A DNA stretch of 20,279 nucleotides from a virus, in the IMG/VR virus record IMGVR_UViG_3300043137_000253, positions 1-20,279 of that record; one strand, written 5' to 3'. Positions 13,642-18,956 of the stretch are shown here, in pieces. Each line of letters opens with the position of its first letter. The stretch's first letter is position 1. Under the pieces are notes generated by a model, which worked only from the letters and a program-made list of their open reading frames with translations, was not told the origin of the DNA and did not search any database. The position numbers and the translations under genes were made by a program.

Positions 13642-14124
13642 ATGGCTAAACGTTATAGCTTGACGTCTAATCTTATTAACCGTAGAATTAGATCTGCACC
13701 TATTGATGTTCTCATTGGACATCCCTGTGGAGCTATTGCTCCTGCCTCGTACCTACGTACGCATCCTAAGGCATCAAGGAATGTTGCTTATTACCTGCAA
13801 GGTGATGCCTCATTTGCTGGTGACTTTGAACTCATGCTGATAGAGATGGGTCTTTGTGGTTGTGAAATGCCTCGGTCCACTTGGCGACACCTTAAGTTCT
13901 GGGTGTCTAAGGGTTGTCCTCACTGGTCAGGTAACAGTGCCTTTTCTAAGGCAATGGTGTGGTGGTGGAAGAGGCATGCATGGTGCTTTGTTCCTAACAG
14001 AAATGGGTCAAGCCAAGAAGCAAAGGATGCTGCTGAGTATTATGTGAATATAGCATACTTAGAGTTAGAGCAACTTCAACTGGCAAGAAACAAAGCTGAA
14101 ACACCTTTAAACCTACCATTTTAA
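13642..14124 (+). CDS. Hypothetical Cys/Trp-rich early protein, 160 aa
   Basis: ATG 13642 lies two bases past the preceding stop, with AAGGAG inside the end of that gene. The basic N-terminus (AKRYSLTSNLINRRIRSAP) is followed by a stretch with HPCGAIAPASYLRTHPKAS, then GLCGCEMPRSTWRHLKFWVS and KGCPHWSGNSAFSKAMVWWW, and a helical Glu/Ala-rich end. Five cysteines and nearby histidines are spread over residues 29-114, which could bind a metal, but they do not form a zinc-finger spacing I know. No membrane segment. Family and function are not recognised. Confidence 0.78.
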   Translation: MAKRYSLTSNLINRRIRSAPIDVLIGHPCGAIAPASYLRTHPKASRNVAYYLQGDASFAGDFELMLIEMGLCGCEMPRSTWRHLKFWVSKGCPHWSGNSAFSKAMVWWWKRHAWCFVPNRNGSSQEAKDAAEYYVNIAYLELEQLQLARNKAETPLNLPF

Positions 14125-14134
14125 GGAGATAATT

Positions 14135-14293
14135 ATGTATGAAGTATGGGTTGTTAGACCAGACGAGTCTGAAGAGTTACTCGAGACTTTTGAGTTTGAG
14201 TACCAAGCAGATTTTGTCTGTAACGAGCTTAATATTGCCGCATCAGATGTACCTGGGTGTGGTGACTATCGTGTTTGCTTTAACAAAGGTTAG
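14135..14293 (+). CDS. Small acidic hypothetical protein, 52 aa
   Basis: ATG 14135 follows AAGGAGATAATT. The protein starts MYEVWVVRPDESEELLETFE and ends GCGDYRVCFNKG. It is acidic, with a predicted strand-helix-strand pattern. The stop TAG is followed after one base by the ATG of the next small gene. The strong ribosome-binding site and tight spacing support it. Similar short proteins with a VxxYExxxxAxxxCNELN-type helix occur in phage early regions in my memory, without a known function. Confidence 0.72.
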   Translation: MYEVWVVRPDESEELLETFEFEYQADFVCNELNIAASDVPGCGDYRVCFNKG

Positions 14294-14294
14294 T

Positions 14295-14408
14295 ATGTAC
14301 TTAGTATACTGTAACAAAACAAACAAGTTAATCGACAAAGTAGTATCAGCCATTGACTTACTCAAGTACAAACCAGAAGATGTAACGATTCACATCGTTC
14401 ACCTGTAA
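14295..14408 (+). CDS. Very small hypothetical protein, 37 aa
   Basis: ATG 14295 starts one base after the previous stop (TAGTATG), with AAAGG about six bases upstream inside the end of that gene. The peptide is MYLVYCNKTNKLIDKVVSAI then DLLKYKPEDVTIHIVHL. The strand-helix-strand pattern looks protein-like, and the coupling to the preceding gene is typical of this cluster. A longer reading from 14139 in the same frame overlaps the preceding gene fully and has no ribosome-binding site. Confidence 0.6.
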   Translation: MYLVYCNKTNKLIDKVVSAIDLLKYKPEDVTIHIVHL

Positions 14409-14419
14409 TCACCTGCTCT

Positions 14420-14460
14420 TCTCGGGCTTACGGAGAGACCTCTTGGGGTAAGTACCAAGA
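14420..14460 (+). promoter_or_regulatory. Hairpins in the 85-base gap before the 14494 gene
   Basis: TCTTGG (14441-14446) and CCAAGA (14455-14460) form a six-pair stem with an eight-base loop; a weaker TCTC/GAGA stem lies just before. There is no T-tail. Its role is unknown. Confidence 0.3.
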
Positions 14461-14493
14461 TTTCATTAACAGTCATCACCAAAAGGATCTAAC

Positions 14494-14778
14494 ATGACTA
14501 CAGCAACCATGAACTTCGCTACTAAAGGCGATACAGTATCAGCATCATTCACTATGGAGACATCCATGTTGATGGTAGTGTACACAGACCCAGCTAATCG
14601 GTATGTATATGCAGTAGATGACAAAGAAGTTGTCCGTAAACTGTCTATCAGCCGTAATGTTGAGCATGCTCGTAAGCAATACAAGATTGCTCGTGGCTTA
14701 GTTGGCAAACAAGTAAGGTTTGGTGTCACAGCTGGTTGGAGTTCTGACACTTGGTTCAATGAAATCGTAGAAGCATAA
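14494..14778 (+). CDS. Hypothetical early protein, paralog of the 12605 gene
   Basis: ATG 14494 follows AAAGGATCTAAC and gives 94 aa. The protein has a beta-rich front (TVSASFTMETSMLMVVYTDP, RYVYAVDDKEVVRKLSISRN), a basic helix (EHARKQYKIARGLVG) and the C-terminal signature VRFGVTAGWSSDTWF. That signature and the SRN...IARGLVG segment match the protein encoded at 12605-12952, so the two are diverged duplicates. Base composition here is normal, unlike the other copy. The function is unknown; a KTxx-like short phage domain with a terminal W-F is all I can say. Confidence 0.82.
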   Translation: MTTATMNFATKGDTVSASFTMETSMLMVVYTDPANRYVYAVDDKEVVRKLSISRNVEHARKQYKIARGLVGKQVRFGVTAGWSSDTWFNEIVEA

Positions 14779-14788
14779 GGAGAATAGC

Positions 14789-15040
14789 ATGTCTACAAAG
14801 TATTTACTCTTAAACCCACTCAAAGCAAGACACTTTCACTGCACAACAGAGGAAGTCATCGAGTCACTACACGAGTTTGGCTGTAAAGCTATCCTCTCTC
14901 CAGACACAACAGGAGAAACACTCATTTATGCCACAGCAGACAGGAAAAGTGTGCTGGAAAACATGGTAAACGAGGTAGAACTCAACGGAATCATCATAGA
15001 ATACACAGGAATCTATGATCAAGTAGTGGAGGGTACCTGA
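14789..15040 (+). CDS. Hypothetical protein, 83 aa
   Basis: ATG 14789 follows AAGGAGAATAGC ten bases after the preceding stop. The protein reads as two similar halves of strand-helix-strand: KYLLLNPLKARHFHCTTEEV, a helix ending LHEFGCKAILS, then ETLIYATADRKSVLENMVNE and a strand GIIIEYTGIYDQVVEGT. This ferredoxin-like outline is common among small phage proteins, but no family is recognised. It is tightly linked to the 67-aa gene that follows. Confidence 0.78.
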   Translation: MSTKYLLLNPLKARHFHCTTEEVIESLHEFGCKAILSPDTTGETLIYATADRKSVLENMVNEVELNGIIIEYTGIYDQVVEGT

Positions 15041-15042
15041 AA

Positions 15043-15246
15043 ATGGCATTCCTAAGACAGTCTTTCGGGAAATACACTCTAGATCTCTCTGACAAAGAGC
15101 TAGACGCTATCACATTAGCTATGGCTAACATAGGTGTCTTCACAGAAGTGGAGAAAGGTATATATCATCAACTAACAAAGTACAGGGATTACTTGAAAAT
15201 GGAAGATAAATGGTACAGAGAACAGGAAAAGGAGTTGGATAAGTAA
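15043..15246 (+). CDS. Hypothetical helical protein, 67 aa
   Basis: ATG 15043 starts two bases after the preceding stop, with GGAGGG about ten bases upstream. The sequence begins AFLRQSFGKYTLDLSDKELD, with a helical middle (AITLAMANIGVFTEVEKGIY) and a charged end (KMEDKWYREQEKELDK). The pattern LxLSxxExxxIxxAL...xYxxLxxYxxxL is typical of short phage proteins. The function is unknown. Confidence 0.75.
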   Translation: MAFLRQSFGKYTLDLSDKELDAITLAMANIGVFTEVEKGIYHQLTKYRDYLKMEDKWYREQEKELDK

Positions 15247-15249
15247 CCA

Positions 15250-15404
15250 CAAGACACTCTCTCAAGACATACAACAGTATAACTGTTGCCATCCTCTCAA
15301 GAATGTAATCGAAAGACTACATTCGCTGAGAAACAGGCGAGAACTGTGGGAAGTCTTGAGGGATTTTTGTGGGTGAAAAACCTGAACGTTCTTTTTGAAC
15401 GTTT
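15250..15404 (+). ncRNA. Candidate structured RNA with terminator-like 3' end
   Basis: The 194-base gap between genes contains CAACAGT-ATA-ACTGTTG (15272-15288), GAATGTA/TACATTC (15301-15324), a weak ACAG/CTGT (15333-15347) and AACGTTC-TTTTT-GAACGTT (15385-15403). CTCAAGAC (15261-15268) can pair with GTCTTGAG (15353-15360) to close the first hairpins into one structure. A second element, CTCTCAAGA (15294-15302), competes for the same partner (TCTTGAGGG, 15354-15362), which is followed by GGATTTTT. The pairings are seen; whether an independent RNA, a riboswitch-like attenuator or just a leader is made is not known. Confidence 0.45.
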
Positions 15405-15440
15405 CCTGTCACTTTTTGTAATTTTTAAACAAAGGTATAT

Positions 15441-15662
15441 ATGCAAGCCATCACAAGACGCACCAAACCAGTAGCCTTCCAACCCTTTGAGCTAACAGTC
15501 TCAATCACCACCCGAGAAGAATTCAATGATATGATTTCATTGTTCTCATACTACACGGACATCCCAAATGTAACTCACACAAAGGATACCGAAATGCACA
15601 AACGTATGACACTCATATGTATGTCCATCTATGACGCACTCGAAGCAGAAGATCAATACTAA
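15441..15662 (+). CDS. Hypothetical protein, 73 aa
   Basis: ATG 15441 follows AAAGGTATAT. The protein has a strand-rich front (TRRTKPVAFQPFELTVSITT), a helix (REEFNDMISLFSYYTDIPNV) and an acidic helical end (MSIYDALEAEDQY). The middle resembles the second part of the following protein in outline: ELTVSITTREEFNDMIS against EYTITMSEEDALTILNG. The two may be old tandem relatives. It begins a tight run of four genes. Function unknown. Confidence 0.75.
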   Translation: MQAITRRTKPVAFQPFELTVSITTREEFNDMISLFSYYTDIPNVTHTKDTEMHKRMTLICMSIYDALEAEDQY

Positions 15663-15663
15663 T

Positions 15664-15870
15664 ATGAAAATCTCCAAAGACACCCAAATCGAATACACCA
15701 TCACAATGTCTGAAGAAGACGCATTAACGATTTTGAACGGCTTAGGTCGTTTAGACTACCATGAATTAGCCAGGCTATCAGACAACCTAAAATTTGGCTC
15801 TGTGATGAATAACCTATATGAAACGCTTGTTAGTAAAATCAAACGAGGTTCAATCCTGAAAGACTCATAA
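15664..15870 (+). CDS. Hypothetical protein, 68 aa
   Basis: ATG 15664 begins one base after the preceding stop (TAATATG). A longer reading to 15631 would overlap the preceding gene and has no better site. The sequence starts MKISKDTQIEYTITMSEEDA, then a helix (LTILNGLGRLDYHELARLSD) and an end LYETLVSKIKRGSILKDS. The stop TAA shares its last base with the next ATG. The ITMSEEDALTILNGL segment is typical of short helical phage proteins; no function is known. Confidence 0.75.
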   Translation: MKISKDTQIEYTITMSEEDALTILNGLGRLDYHELARLSDNLKFGSVMNNLYETLVSKIKRGSILKDS

Positions 15871-16028
15871 TGCACTCTGCAGCACAAATCTATACAGACT
15901 TAATCAAAAAGATTAAATCTCAAGTAAAGTCTGAAATATCCGTAGTATTTGACGATACAACAGGTATCCAAAAGGCTTTCCTTAAAGGCAAACTATTGTG
16001 GATCAAGAAAGTGAGATTAGATAAATGA
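15870..16028 (+). CDS. Small basic hypothetical protein, 52 aa
   Basis: The ATG overlaps the previous stop by one base (TAATG), and its own stop overlaps the next ATG (ATGA), so it sits in a translationally coupled chain. The sequence is MHSAAQIYTDLIKKIKSQVK, a strand EISVVFDDTTGIQKAFLKGK and an end LLWIKKVRLDK. It is Lys-rich, with one helix and three strands likely. The family is unknown. Confidence 0.7.
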   Translation: MHSAAQIYTDLIKKIKSQVKSEISVVFDDTTGIQKAFLKGKLLWIKKVRLDK

Positions 16029-16213
16029 ACAACCCCTTATGGATATGCGTTGATGAACGTTTTTGCACAGAGTTCGGTATCACAATCGAACAATGTATTG
16101 AAAGATACAGAAAATCAGTGGATGAAAATGTAGATATCTCTAAACTAACATTCTACTCATTAGCTCAACCTTATGAAGTAGAAGTACTCTACGTGTTAAA
16201 GGAGAAAAAGTAA
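16025..16213 (+). CDS. Hypothetical protein, 62 aa
   Basis: The start overlaps the preceding stop as ATGA. The protein begins MNNPLWICVDERFCTEFGIT and goes on IEQCIERYRKSVDENVDISK to an end YEVEVLYVLKEKK. It could be one alpha/beta domain with a central helix carrying the Cys and Arg residues. It closes the coupled chain starting at 15441 and is followed by a putative promoter site and the HNH gene. Not recognised. Confidence 0.72.
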   Translation: MNNPLWICVDERFCTEFGITIEQCIERYRKSVDENVDISKLTFYSLAQPYEVEVLYVLKEKK

Positions 16214-16231
16214 AAGACTATCTAGTGGGAA

Positions 16232-16255
16232 CGCTGTTAGTCGGTACCTAATAAG
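16232..16255 (+). promoter_or_regulatory. Putative phage promoter before the HNH gene (site B)
   Basis: The site reads GTTAGTCGGTACCTAATAAG, matching the core of site A (TAGCCGGTACATAATA) with only two changes. It lies 16 bases before the ATG of the HNH nuclease gene and points into it. Confidence 0.5.
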
Positions 16256-16270
16256 AAAGAAAGGAAGTAT

Positions 16271-16669
16271 ATGGCTAACAGATACGTTACTGGTGATAGA
16301 CCAGAAATATGTATTTCAGATGGATGTAATAACAAAACTACTATAACCAGTAGTTATGGAAAACCTAAATACAATTCTAGATGTAGAAAATGTAAAGACA
16401 ACCTATCTAAATACAAAATAACAACTCCAGAAAGAAATAAACTACTAGAAGACCAAAACAATGAATGTAAAATTTGTAAACACACAATAAGTTTTACAGG
16501 TGTAATAGGTGTAAACGGAGACAGTGCAGTAATAGACCACTGTCACACAACAGGTAAAATAAGGGGAATACTATGTAACACATGTAACGTAGGACTAGGA
16601 AAATTCAAAGATGACAAAGAACTACTAGAAAAGGCTATGAAGTATATAGAAAATTCAGCCGGAACCTAA
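16271..16669 (+). CDS. HNH endonuclease, endonuclease VII type
   Basis: The 132-aa protein starts at ATG 16271 behind AGGAAG. Residues 66-69 (CKIC) and 102-105 (CNTC) supply the four zinc-binding cysteines that frame the HNH core, and DHCHTTGKIRGILC at 89-102 carries the catalytic Asp/His pair, followed by Asn106. This is the recombination endonuclease VII domain. The N-terminal part has two more Cys pairs (C14/C19 and C38/C41), perhaps a second zinc knuckle for DNA binding. It may be a free-standing homing nuclease, because its codon use (AGA, ATA, AAA, GTA) is more AT-rich than that of its neighbours and it is bracketed by copies of the promoter-like site. Holliday-junction resolvase is the alternative. 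Confidence 0.88.
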   Translation: MANRYVTGDRPEICISDGCNNKTTITSSYGKPKYNSRCRKCKDNLSKYKITTPERNKLLEDQNNECKICKHTISFTGVIGVNGDSAVIDHCHTTGKIRGILCNTCNVGLGKFKDDKELLEKAMKYIENSAGT

Positions 16670-16676
16670 TAGAGAA
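16653..16676 (+). promoter_or_regulatory. Third copy of the promoter-like site at the end of the HNH gene (site C)
   Basis: TTCAGCCGGAACCTAATAGA, then GAAC, overlaps the last codons and the stop of the HNH gene. It matches sites A, B and D over the core and site A also in the following GAGAA. It points rightward, where no plus-strand gene follows for 600 bases, so it may be a remnant of insertion rather than a working promoter. Confidence 0.4.
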
Positions 16677-16738
16677 CCGTCCCTAAGTAGTATTATATAA
16701 TATATTTAATAAAAGTATATTATTAAAGAGTAATAAAA

Positions 16739-16779
16739 AAGAGAACATCAATAGGGTATTTCCCTAAAGACATTCTCTT
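16739..16779. terminator. Convergent (bidirectional) terminator hairpin
   Basis: AAGAGAA (16739-16745) pairs with TTCTCTT (16773-16779), and inside it TAGGG (16752-16756) pairs with CCCTA (16762-16766). A-runs upstream and T-rich bases downstream allow function on both strands, as expected between the rightward HNH gene and the leftward 16798 gene. GACATTCTCTTA is repeated directly at 16769 and 16782. Confidence 0.6.
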
Positions 16780-16797
16780 ATGACATTCTCTTAAGAC

Positions 16798-17187
16798 TTA
16801 CTTATCAAGACCTTCTTCTGAGATAATTCTCTGAAGTTCTTCATCTGTGAGGTCTGCTGTACGTGTAGTAGTAGTCTGATCAATCCTCTGTAGTTTAGGT
16901 TGTTCATATTCTGCTACCATGTTAGCATACCTAGCAGCATCTTCAAAGTTATCTTGTTGAAGTGCTTGATGCATAGCCATGCGTAAAACATCCAATGAAG
17001 ATAGTTGAGGTAAGTCTTTCATTACTTCTTGGAAGTTTTTAGCATTGAGTTTAAACTCATCTCTGATCTGTTTATTCAACATTCTTGATTGAATAGATTT
17101 CTTTTGATTCTCTCTAGCTGTCTCTGAAGTAATTAACTTTAAGTTAGCCAGTGAGTTAATGTTACGGGCTTTACCACCTGATGACAT
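16798..17187 (-). CDS. Candidate terminase small subunit, inverted gene
   Basis: The 129-aa protein starts at ATG 17187 behind AAGGAGAACAGTT. It is basic and helical in the front (KARNINSLANLKLITSETAR, ENQKKSIQSRMLNKQIRDEF), has a central helical hairpin (LDVLRMAMHQALQQDNFEDA), an EYEQPKLQRIDQTTTTRTAD linker and the C-terminal LTDEELQRIISEEGL. The EYxxPKLQRID ... DLTDEELxRII ending is common in small terminase-like phage proteins I know; the N-terminal DNA-binding helix-turn-helix is not obvious. It is the only minus-strand gene in the right half and has its own site D upstream, as if it were a late gene. Other short DNA-binding phage proteins could have the same look. Confidence 0.5.
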   Translation of the reverse strand: MSSGGKARNINSLANLKLITSETARENQKKSIQSRMLNKQIRDEFKLNAKNFQEVMKDLPQLSSLDVLRMAMHQALQQDNFEDAARYANMVAEYEQPKLQRIDQTTTTRTADLTDEELQRIISEEGLDK

Positions 17188-17225
17188 AACTGTTCTCCTT
17201 GTTTGTTACTGATAATACACAATAT

Positions 17226-17245
17226 CTATTAGGAACCGACTAGCG
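17226..17245 (-). promoter_or_regulatory. Putative phage promoter before the inverted gene (site D)
   Basis: Read leftward, CGCTAGTCGGTTCCTAATAG matches sites A-C. It is 39 bases upstream of the ATG at 17187 and points into that gene. With site B it forms an inverted pair around the HNH and inverted genes (CGCTGTTAGTCGGTACCTAATA against CGCTAGTCGGTTCCTAATA). Confidence 0.5.
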
Positions 17246-17294
17246 AGAAATATACTTGAAACACAAATTTAATTTAAATCCATAGGAAAATATC

Positions 17295-17798
17295 ATGACA
17301 CAAGCAACAAACACACCTAACATCATCATCAAAGACGTAGCCTTGTTCTGGGCTAAGTTAGACAAACCTGTATCACCATTCGGTGTTGATCAGTATGAGT
17401 TACAGATTCAAGGTGAAAAGAAACGTGAGAAAGAGTTCTCTCAATTCGGTAAAGTTAAAGCCATTGAAGGCGGTAAAATCTCTGTTAATCTTAAGAAGAA
17501 AGCCTTTAAGAAAGATGGTAGTGATGCCGCCAAAGTTCGTGTAGTTGATGCAGGTAAAAAAGAGCTTAATCCAACATTAATCGGTAATGGTTCTATCGGT
17601 AACGTTATGGTGTATTGCTCTCCATATGAAATCAAACTGCCTAACGGTAAAATTAGTAAGTCAGGTATTTCTACCATGTTAGTTGCTGTTCAAGTAACTG
17701 ATCTTGTTCGTTATGAACGTAAATCTGAGAACTTTGTTGACTTCGATGTTGAAGGTGCTTCTGTTGATACAGAAGTTACTGAAGAACCAATGTTCTAA
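17295..17798 (+). CDS. Single-stranded DNA-binding protein, T7 gp2.5-like
   Basis: The 167-aa protein starts at ATG 17295 behind TAGGAAAATATC. The fold pattern is the OB-type domain of the gp2.5 / DUF2815 kind: DVALFWAKLDKPVSPFGVDQ at the front, a basic middle (GKISVNLKKKAFKKDGSDAA), GNGSIGNVMVYCSPYEIK and STMLVAVQVTDLVRYE. The tail is acidic and ends in phenylalanine (DTEVTEEPMF), as in T7 gp2.5, where the tail contacts the replication proteins. It would coat single-stranded DNA during replication and recombination. It stands alone between a divergent region and a strong terminator, suggesting it is expressed as its own unit. T7 gp2.5 is longer, about 230 residues. Confidence 0.8.
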   Translation: MTQATNTPNIIIKDVALFWAKLDKPVSPFGVDQYELQIQGEKKREKEFSQFGKVKAIEGGKISVNLKKKAFKKDGSDAAKVRVVDAGKKELNPTLIGNGSIGNVMVYCSPYEIKLPNGKISKSGISTMLVAVQVTDLVRYERKSENFVDFDVEGASVDTEVTEEPMF

Positions 17799-17807
17799 AT
17801 TATAATT

Positions 17808-17854
17808 ATCCCTTGTGATAGTCTCTAAAGAGTCTGTCATGAGGGATTTTTATT
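17808..17854 (+). terminator. Strong terminator after the SSB gene
   Basis: ATCCCT (17808-17813) pairs with AGGGAT (17842-17847), and the stem continues inward through TGTGATAG/CTGTCATG with a few G-T pairs and one mismatch to TCTC/GAGA at the loop. TTTTTATTT follows. The stem is about 16 pairs long, so this should be an efficient stop. Confidence 0.85.
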
Positions 17855-17887
17855 TCTCTCGTTATTAAACTTTATAGGATATACAAA

Positions 17888-18256
17888 ATGAAACTAAATA
17901 AAACACAACGTGACTATGCTATCTCTCGTCTCAATGACAAGATCCGTGAGAAATCTTCTGCTGAAATGCCTGAATACATCCCATCAAAAAAAGATGATAT
18001 GTCTGCTATCTATCGTTTGTTAGAAAGCTGTAATGTCCCTATGATTCCTGAAGACCAATTCAAAAGTTTATGGAATATCCGTGTGTTAAATGAAGTACTA
18101 ATTTTCCCTGTATACTTTGATAAAGAGTATGAAGAAAACGAAAAGAAATGTAGAGATATCCGTGTTAAATACGAAGATATGCAACAACAAATCCTCGATA
18201 AAATCTACCTGTGTGACGAAGCAGAAGAAGCCCTTGCATTAATCAACTCAATCTAA
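17888..18256 (+). CDS. Hypothetical charged protein, 122 aa
   Basis: ATG 17888 follows TAGGATATACAAA just past the terminator of the SSB gene. The front (KLNKTQRDYAISRLNDKIRE) has a helix with mixed charge, the middle has MSAIYRLLESCNVPMIPEDQ, and the back (EYEENEKKCRDIRVKYEDMQ) is a coiled-coil-like helix ending in an acidic stretch. It begins MKLNKTQRDY, a start often seen in short phage early proteins with a helical hairpin. No function known. It opens the last operon of the window. Confidence 0.8.
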   Translation: MKLNKTQRDYAISRLNDKIREKSSAEMPEYIPSKKDDMSAIYRLLESCNVPMIPEDQFKSLWNIRVLNEVLIFPVYFDKEYEENEKKCRDIRVKYEDMQQQILDKIYLCDEAEEALALINSI

Positions 18257-18266
18257 AGGAAATATC

Positions 18267-18554
18267 ATGAAACTCAATCCATTCTTTTCCACAACACTAC
18301 AATTCGAAGTAAATGTTGTTGAAACAGTACCTGAAGAATACTACAGCGCAGATAAATGGGAGCAAGGTGAAGGTGTGTATTACCATAAGGAAAAAGATTG
18401 TATGTATTTCGTAAATAAATACTCAGTAGATACAATGTGGAATCCATCACAAAAGAATTTCTTCCAAATCATTGATAACACATATGATTCACCTAAAGTT
18501 GAAGAACGTCTTCTGCTTCAAATCGTAGCTGCCTCTCACGGACATAACCTATGA
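18267..18554 (+). CDS. Hypothetical protein, 95 aa
   Basis: ATG 18267 follows AAAGGAAATATC. The protein is mixed alpha/beta and rich in aromatics: FSTTLQFEVNVVETVPEEYY, then KWEQGEGVYYHKEKDCMYFV and a C-terminal IDNTYDSPKVEERLLLQIVA. No membrane segment or catalytic motif is visible. Its stop overlaps the next ATG (ATGA). Not recognised. Confidence 0.78.
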   Translation: MKLNPFFSTTLQFEVNVVETVPEEYYSADKWEQGEGVYYHKEKDCMYFVNKYSVDTMWNPSQKNFFQIIDNTYDSPKVEERLLLQIVAASHGHNL

Positions 18555-18766
18555 AACCTGATAGGTTTGACTTAGAGCAAGCTATCATGGATTGTTGGCA
18601 AGTATGTGATGATCTAAAAGAAAATATAGATCCTAATGTACTTAGCCAATATTATCATGCTAAATTTGATAAACTCTGGAATATCTTTGAAGAATTAACA
18701 CATGACAAATACTTTGATTCTAATCCCACCAAAACACAAAAATCAACTAGTAAAAGTTCTTCGTAA
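18551..18766 (+). CDS. Hypothetical acidic protein, 71 aa
   Basis: The ATG overlaps the preceding stop by four bases. Helices cover most of the protein (RFDLEQAIMDCWQVCDDLKE, LSQYYHAKFDKLWNIFEELT), and the end is a Ser/Thr/Lys-rich tail (NPTKTQKSTSKSSS) that overlaps the start of the next gene. The helical part with DLEQAIMDCWxVxDDL resembles short proteins found in T4-like and other phages; function is unknown. Confidence 0.75.
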   Translation: MKPDRFDLEQAIMDCWQVCDDLKENIDPNVLSQYYHAKFDKLWNIFEELTHDKYFDSNPTKTQKSTSKSSS

Positions 18767-18956
18767 TCGTTTGTATACACTCGAAGACGATTTATCTTAC
18801 TACAAAGAAATGATTGGTTTCTACTGGAGACTGTCTGATAAAGACAAACCTGATACAGCCACGCAATTTGCAAACCTAAACCACTGCAAAACTCGTGCTC
18901 GTATTATTCGTAAAGAACTTAAACTAATCCGTGAATCATTGAAAGCTCTTAAATGA
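18702..18956 (+). CDS. Hypothetical basic helical protein, 84 aa
   Basis: ATG 18702 overlaps the end of the preceding gene by 65 bases; GAAGAA upstream is only a modest ribosome-binding site, so a later start remains possible (the well-formed protein begins around LVKVLRNRLYTLEDDLSYYK). The rest is helical and basic, with YKEMIGFYWRLSDKDKPDTA and HCKTRARIIRKELKLIRESL. It looks like a helical hairpin. The stop overlaps the next ATG as ATGA. Not recognised. Confidence 0.68.
   Translation: MTNTLILIPPKHKNQLVKVLRNRLYTLEDDLSYYKEMIGFYWRLSDKDKPDTATQFANLNHCKTRARIIRKELKLIRESLKALK

Noticed and set aside
15286-15482. Open frames of about 60 codons on both strands over the structured gap
   Set aside because: No ribosome-binding sites, overlap with several stems, and unconvincing composition.
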